Source of the DNA: Chitinophagaceae bacterium
GTDB taxonomy: Bacteria; Bacteroidota; Bacteroidia; Chitinophagales; Chitinophagaceae
Reading direction: 5' to 3'
DNA length: 10,518 bases
NCBI GenBank assembly: GCA_025455205.1
Contig: JALOMZ010000027.1
Location: forward strand, 1-10,518
Positions 6,757-10,518 of this stretch are shown piece by piece. The notes under the pieces were generated by a model, which saw nothing but the letters and a program-made list of their open reading frames with translations, did not search any database and was not told where the DNA came from. The position numbers were made by a program, and so were the translations under genes. Within the stretch, counting starts at the first letter, position 1. Each line of letters starts with the position of its first letter.

Positions 6757-6764
6757 TAACTTTT
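6757..6764 (+). promoter_or_regulatory. Possible -7 element for the cation exchanger gene
   Basis: TAACTTTT differs from TAnnTTTG at one position and sits in the AT-rich patch 38 bp before the ATG at 6802. No matching -33 TTTG is found at 19 bp; the nearest is ATTG at 6728-6731, which is 25 bp away. Just before the gene, AAAAGG (6790-6795) lies 6 nt from the ATG and could serve as a Shine-Dalgarno sequence. Confidence 0.3.
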
Positions 6765-6801
6765 TCAGGCAGGGCCACGCGCCCCCCTTAAAAGGCCTGT
6801 T

Positions 6802-7812
6802 ATGACACTAACTACCACCATTGCCGGGTTTTCTATTTGTGCTGCTGTGATCTTTTTTGCAGGCAAGCGCCTGTCGCATTATGGCGACCTGCTGGCCGAG
6901 AAGACCGGTATGGGCAAGGCCTGGATCGGGCTGTTGCTGATGAGTGCTGTCACTTCGCTGCCCGAGCTGATGGTGGGCATCAGTTCAGCCGCCATTGTGC
7001 GATCGGCCGACCTGGCCGTGGGCGACATCATGGGCAGCTGTGCCTTCAACCTGGGCATCCTTTCGGTGATGGATGCCTTTGTGCCCCGGCGCGAAACCCT
7101 CCTGAGCAGGGTGTCGCAAAGCCAGATACTGGCAGCGGCCTTTGGCATGATCCTGATAGCGCTGGCGGCCGCCGGCATCTTCCTGGATAAAGATATTGTA
7201 CTTACCCCCTTTATTGGGGTTAACAGCCTGCTCTTCGCCCTGCTGTATTTCGTTGCCCTCCGGGTTATCTTTCGCTACCAGCAGAGCCATCCGGCAGCAG
7301 AATCCGCACCGGTGCATGATACCGTTTCACTCACGCTGCCACAGGTGGTGCGGCGCTATGTACTCTATGCCCTCCTCATCATAGCAGCAGCCCTCTTCCT
7401 GCCCTATTTTGCCGAGCACCTGGCCGAACAAACCCGCCTGGGCAAAACCTTCACCGGCACATTGTTCCTGGCCGCCTCCACCTCTCTTCCGGAAATAGCC
7501 GTTTCCGTAGCGGCCGTGCGCATGGGATCCATCGATATGGCCGTGGGCAACCTCTTTGGCAGCAATATCTTCAATGTGTTCATCCTGTTTATAGACGATT
7601 TGTTTTATGCACCGGGACACCTCCTGAAAGATGCCTCAGAAAGCCACTTGTTGTCGGCACTTGCCGTGCTGGTGATGTCTGGCATTGCCATCATCGGCAT
7701 CACCTTCAAGAGCAAAGGCAAGCGCTTTCTGCTGGCCTGGGACACGCTGCTCATTTTTGCCGTTTACATCCTCAACCTCTTAGTGCTGCACCGCCTCACC
7801 CATGCATCCTGA
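6802..7812 (+). CDS. CaCA-family Na+/Ca2+ (or H+/Ca2+) exchanger
   Basis: A 336-residue inner-membrane antiporter predicted to expel Ca2+ in exchange for Na+ or H+. About ten hydrophobic helices are visible (roughly 5-22, 43-65, 71-92, 109-128, 132-157, 187-208, 217-240, 246-270, 283-302, 310-331), as in the archaeal exchanger NCX_Mj. The two alpha repeats are in tandem. Repeat 1 has SAVTSLPEL (E55) and GDIMGSCAFN (74-83). Repeat 2 has AASTSLPEI (E231) and GNLFGSNIFN (249-258). The two glutamates correspond to the ion-binding acids of the family. Repeat 1 departs from the usual GNxxGSN, with D75 and C80. Length is normal. The ATG at 6802 has an AAAAGG 6 nt upstream. A P-type Ca2+-ATPase gene follows 192 bp later on the same strand, which supports a role in calcium handling, though the true ion is unproven. 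Confidence 0.9.
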   Translation: MTLTTTIAGFSICAAVIFFAGKRLSHYGDLLAEKTGMGKAWIGLLLMSAVTSLPELMVGISSAAIVRSADLAVGDIMGSCAFNLGILSVMDAFVPRRETLLSRVSQSQILAAAFGMILIALAAAGIFLDKDIVLTPFIGVNSLLFALLYFVALRVIFRYQQSHPAAESAPVHDTVSLTLPQVVRRYVLYALLIIAAALFLPYFAEHLAEQTRLGKTFTGTLFLAASTSLPEIAVSVAAVRMGSIDMAVGNLFGSNIFNVFILFIDDLFYAPGHLLKDASESHLLSALAVLVMSGIAIIGITFKSKGKRFLLAWDTLLIFAVYILNLLVLHRLTHAS

Positions 7813-7883
7813 GCCGGATTATAACCAATCGGAATATTCTGCCGTTTCTTTTGATGTGCAAGGCAGTCAAACTGCTGAATGTC

Positions 7884-7917
7884 ATTGGCTGGTCACCCAA
7901 ATCATCGTTTATTTATG
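7884..7917 (+). promoter_or_regulatory. Possible promoter of the Ca2+-ATPase gene
   Basis: ATTG (7884-7887), 22 bp, then TATTTATG (7910-7917) resembles the Bacteroidota promoter with one mismatch in each element and a slightly long spacer. It would give a leader of about 80 nt before the ATG at 8005. A small hairpin, GCAGT-CAA-ACTGC (7863-7875), lies just upstream. It has no T run, so it is not a clear terminator for the exchanger gene. Confidence 0.3.
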
Positions 7918-8004
7918 CGTTGATTGCGAGCATGGAAGCCGGCCAGCAATTAAGGCTTGCAGCCCCTTCCGGCAATACCGCATGATTTCTTGAAGCCAAT
8001 CACC

Positions 8005-10518
8005 ATGACAAAAGAATTCCATCTCCTTTCTGCCAACGACACCCTGGCACAGATGCAATCCGGACCTGCCGGCATTACCAGTGCCGAAGCCGCCATCCGC
8101 CTGGAACAGTATGGCCCCAACGAACTGGAACAGAAAAAGAAGAAGCCGGCCTGGGTGCTCTTCCTGCACCAGTTCAAGGATTTTATGATCCTGGTGCTGA
8201 TTGCCGCAGCCCTTGTATCGGGGCTGGTAGGGGAGCCGGTGGACAGCCTGATCATCCTGGTGATTGTAATCCTCAATGCCATCCTTGGCTTTGTGCAGGA
8301 ATACCGGGCCGAAAAAGCCATGGAAGCCCTCAAGAAAATGGCCGTATTGCAGGCCCAGGTACTGCGCAACGGGCAGGCCGTGACCCTGCCCAGCAGCGAG
8401 CTGGTGCCTGGCGATGTGGTGCTGCTGGAGGCCGGCAAGGCCGTGCCCGCCGATTTGCGGTTACTGGAAGCCTACAGCCTCCGCATAGATGAATCGGCCC
8501 TCACCGGTGAATCGGTGCCGGTAGACAAAAAGACCGATCCCCTGCAGGAAGCCGATGCCCCGCTGGGCGACCGCATCAACATGGCCTACAAATCCACCCT
8601 CATCACCAACGGCCGTGGCATGGGCGTGGTTACCGCCACGGGCATGGACACGCAAATTGGCCATATTGCCCGCATGCTGCAGGGCGATGAAAGCGATACC
8701 CCCCTCAAACAGCGCATGGCCGCCTTCGGCAAGCGCCTCTCCTATATCATTCTCTTTATCTGCCTCATCCTCTTTGTAGTAGGAATCCTGCGCGGCGAAG
8801 AGATCATCAGCATGATGATGTTGAGCATCAGCCTGGCCGTGGCTGCCATCCCCGAAGCACTGCCGGCCCTCATCACCATTGCCCTGGCCCGCGGCGCCGG
8901 CCGCATGGTGAAGCAGCACGCCCTGATCCGCAAGCTGCCTGCCGTGGAAACCCTGGGCTCCGTATCCTTCATCTGCACCGACAAAACAGGCACCCTCACC
9001 CTCAATAAAATGAAGGTGACCGATGTATATGCCCTGCCCACATCAATTGAAGGCCTTGAAATTTCTCCCCTGCTGCTTTCCATGGCCCTCAACCATGATG
9101 TGCAGGTGGGCGAAGACCTGCAGCTCACGGGCGACCCCACCGAAACAGCCCTGGTGGAACAGGTGATCAACACCACAGGCGCAGCCGCCTGCCAGTCGAT
9201 GGCCACACAATACCCACGCGTGGCCGAGCTGCCCTTCGACTCCGACCGCAAGTGCATGACCACCGTACACCGCTTTCATAACCAGTTCCTGGTGATTGCC
9301 AAGGGCGCCATAGAATCCATTACCGCCACTGCAGCCCCCGGCCAGCCCGTGCAGCAGCTGCTGCTGGAATCGGAAATGTGGGCCGCGCGCGGCCTGCGGG
9401 TGCTGGGCTTTGGCTACCGCCTGCTGGATGCCCTGCCCGATCCTTTCACCTATGAGGCCGTGGAGACCAATATGACCCTGGCCGGTATTGCCGGTATCAT
9501 AGACCCGCCCCGAGAGGAAGTGAAGGCCGCCATCAACGAATGCAAGCAGGCCGGCATCAAGCCCGTAATGATAACCGGCGACCACCCGGCCACGGCCAAG
9601 GCCATTGCCACCGAAATCGGCATCATGGGCCCGCGCGACCTGATGATGACGGGCAAGGAACTGCAGCAAAAGCCGTTCGAGGATTTTCTCGAAGTGGTAG
9701 AGAAGACGGCGGTGTATGCCCGCGTGTCGCCGGAGCAGAAGCTCAACATCGTGAAGGCCCTGCAACAGCGCAACCACTTTGTATCCATGACCGGCGACGG
9801 CGTGAATGATGCGCCCTCGCTGAAGGCCGCCAACATTGGCGTGGCCATGGGCATCAACGGCACCGACGTTAGCAAGGAAGCGGCGCACATGATATTGCTC
9901 GACGACAACTTTGCCACCATCATCAAGGCCGTAAAGGAAGGCCGCCGCATCTACGACAACATCCGCAAGTTTGTGAAGTACATCATGACCTGCAACAGCG
10001 CCGAGATCTGGACCATCTTCCTGGCGCCCTTGCTGGCCCTGCCCATGCCGCTGCTGCCCATCCATATCCTCTGGATCAACCTGGTGACCGATGGCCTGCC
10101 CGGCCTGGCCCTGGCCAGCGAAAATGCCGAGCCCGATGTAATGCGCCGCCCGCCACGCCCGGCTAAGGAAAGCCTCTTCGCCGGCGGACTGGGCTACCAT
10201 ATCCTCTGGGTAGGCATTCTCATGGCCGGTGTTACCCTGGCCACACAGGCTTACAGCATCCACGAAAGCAATTCCCACTGGCAGACCATGGTGTTCACGG
10301 TATTGAGCTTGTCGCAGCTGGGGCATGCCCTGGCCATCCGCAGCGAACGCACCTTCCTGTTCCGGCAGGGACTCTTCAGCAATAAAGCACTGCTGGGCGC
10401 CATCCTGCTCACCTTCGGGCTGCAGATGATGGTGATCTATGTGCCCTTCTTCAATGAAGTTTTCCGCACGGCTCCGCTGTCGCTGAACGAATTGGTGGTG
10501 TGCATCGCCCTCTCGGCC
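8005..10518 (+). CDS. P-type Ca2+-transporting ATPase, type IIA (3' end outside window)
   Basis: A membrane ATPase that pumps Ca2+ out of the cytoplasm. The frame is open from ATG 8005 to the window edge (838 codons); the family usually runs to about 870-900, so only a short tail is missing. It shows a cation-ATPase N-terminal domain (1-70), actuator motif TGES (167-170), VAAIPEALP in helix M4 (P283, E284), phosphorylation site DKTGT (D326), nucleotide-binding KGA (433-435), and hinge motifs TGDHPAT (524-530) and TGDGVNDAP (596-604). The SERCA-type calcium ligands are kept in M4 (E284), M5 (N664, E667) and M6 (N692, T695, D696 in NLVTD). The M8 glutamate of SERCA (E908) aligns with Q771 in SLSQLGHAL, as in pumps thought to move one Ca2+. 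The start is supported by the usual N-terminal domain length. It follows the cation exchanger by 192 bp. Confidence 0.95.
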   Translation, partial: MTKEFHLLSANDTLAQMQSGPAGITSAEAAIRLEQYGPNELEQKKKKPAWVLFLHQFKDFMILVLIAAALVSGLVGEPVDSLIILVIVILNAILGFVQEYRAEKAMEALKKMAVLQAQVLRNGQAVTLPSSELVPGDVVLLEAGKAVPADLRLLEAYSLRIDESALTGESVPVDKKTDPLQEADAPLGDRINMAYKSTLITNGRGMGVVTATGMDTQIGHIARMLQGDESDTPLKQRMAAFGKRLSYIILFICLILFVVGILRGEEIISMMMLSISLAVAAIPEALPALITIALARGAGRMVKQHALIRKLPAVETLGSVSFICTDKTGTLTLNKMKVTDVYALPTSIEGLEISPLLLSMALNHDVQVGEDLQLTGDPTETALVEQVINTTGAAACQSMATQYPRVAELPFDSDRKCMTTVHRFHNQFLVIAKGAIESITATAAPGQPVQQLLLESEMWAARGLRVLGFGYRLLDALPDPFTYEAVETNMTLAGIAGIIDPPREEVKAAINECKQAGIKPVMITGDHPATAKAIATEIGIMGPRDLMMTGKELQQKPFEDFLEVVEKTAVYARVSPEQKLNIVKALQQRNHFVSMTGDGVNDAPSLKAANIGVAMGINGTDVSKEAAHMILLDDNFATIIKAVKEGRRIYDNIRKFVKYIMTCNSAEIWTIFLAPLLALPMPLLPIHILWINLVTDGLPGLALASENAEPDVMRRPPRPAKESLFAGGLGYHILWVGILMAGVTLATQAYSIHESNSHWQTMVFTVLSLSQLGHALAIRSERTFLFRQGLFSNKALLGAILLTFGLQMMVIYVPFFNEVFRTAPLSLNELVVCIALSA

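Larger units (their letters stand above)
6189..6801. other. Gene-free, repeat-rich intergenic region
   Basis: Over 600 bp lie between the radical SAM stop and the cation exchanger start. No frame here reads like a conserved protein. The region instead holds two imperfect direct repeats of about 100 bp (6255-6360 and 6648-6741), a two-hairpin palindromic element (6473-6541) and a possible promoter for the exchanger (6757-6764). The first 66 bp after the radical SAM stop show no convincing terminator. The stretch is visibly less GC-rich than the flanking genes. Confidence 0.7.

Noticed and set aside
3990..6801. A RiPP or peptide-modification cluster around the radical SAM gene
   Set aside because: No short precursor-like gene, leader-binding PqqD-type gene, protease or exporter was found nearby; the neighbours are housekeeping chaperones and ion transporters.
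7802..7993. A 63-codon frame between the exchanger and the ATPase
   Set aside because: It overlaps the exchanger stop and has no ribosome-binding site or recognisable motif.
9043..10326. A 427-codon open frame on the - strand opposite the Ca2+-ATPase
   Set aside because: It is antisense to invariant P-type ATPase motifs; the His/Gly-rich translation looks like a mirror of the real gene.

Overview
This 10.5-kb window looks chromosomal, from a GC-rich member of the Bacteroidota, possibly the Chitinophagaceae. The clues are promoter -7 elements of the Bacteroidota type (TAnnTTTG), few Shine-Dalgarno sequences, a grpE-dnaJ pair, and Bacteroidota-like protein styles. The genus cannot be fixed from sequence reading alone.

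Layout, left to right. Positions 2-94 hold the last 30 codons of a hypoxanthine phosphoribosyltransferase gene. Then comes a secreted von Willebrand A (YfbK-type) protein (152-1963, +). It converges on dnaJ (2011-3177, -), which follows grpE (3271-3849, -) in an apparent chaperone operon. A compact divergent promoter region (3850-3989) separates grpE from a large radical SAM enzyme with a cobalamin-binding-like N-terminal half (3990-6188, +). A gene-free stretch of about 610 bp follows, packed with imperfect direct repeats and small palindromes. The right end carries two unrelated calcium-type transporters on the + strand: a 10-helix CaCA-family cation exchanger (6802-7812) and a type IIA P-type Ca2+-ATPase (8005 to beyond the window edge).

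Functional reading. grpE and dnaJ encode the nucleotide exchange factor and J-protein of the DnaK cycle. Their transcript appears to end at an intrinsic terminator lying inside the 3' end of the convergent vWA gene. The exchanger and the ATPase may form a Ca2+ efflux pair, one driven by an ion gradient and one by ATP. The radical SAM protein has no recognisable partner gene here and its substrate is unknown.

Most notable for follow-up: (i) a perfect 8-bp inverted repeat centred to within about 1 bp between two divergent promoters that share the -7 sequence TACATTTG; (ii) the unusual CX4CX2C cluster motif and interrupted Rossmann half of the radical SAM protein; (iii) the repeat-filled 6255-6741 region, where two copies of a roughly 100-bp structured repeat flank a two-hairpin REP-like element. 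I found no CRISPR array, tRNA, rRNA, insertion sequence or clear phage gene.
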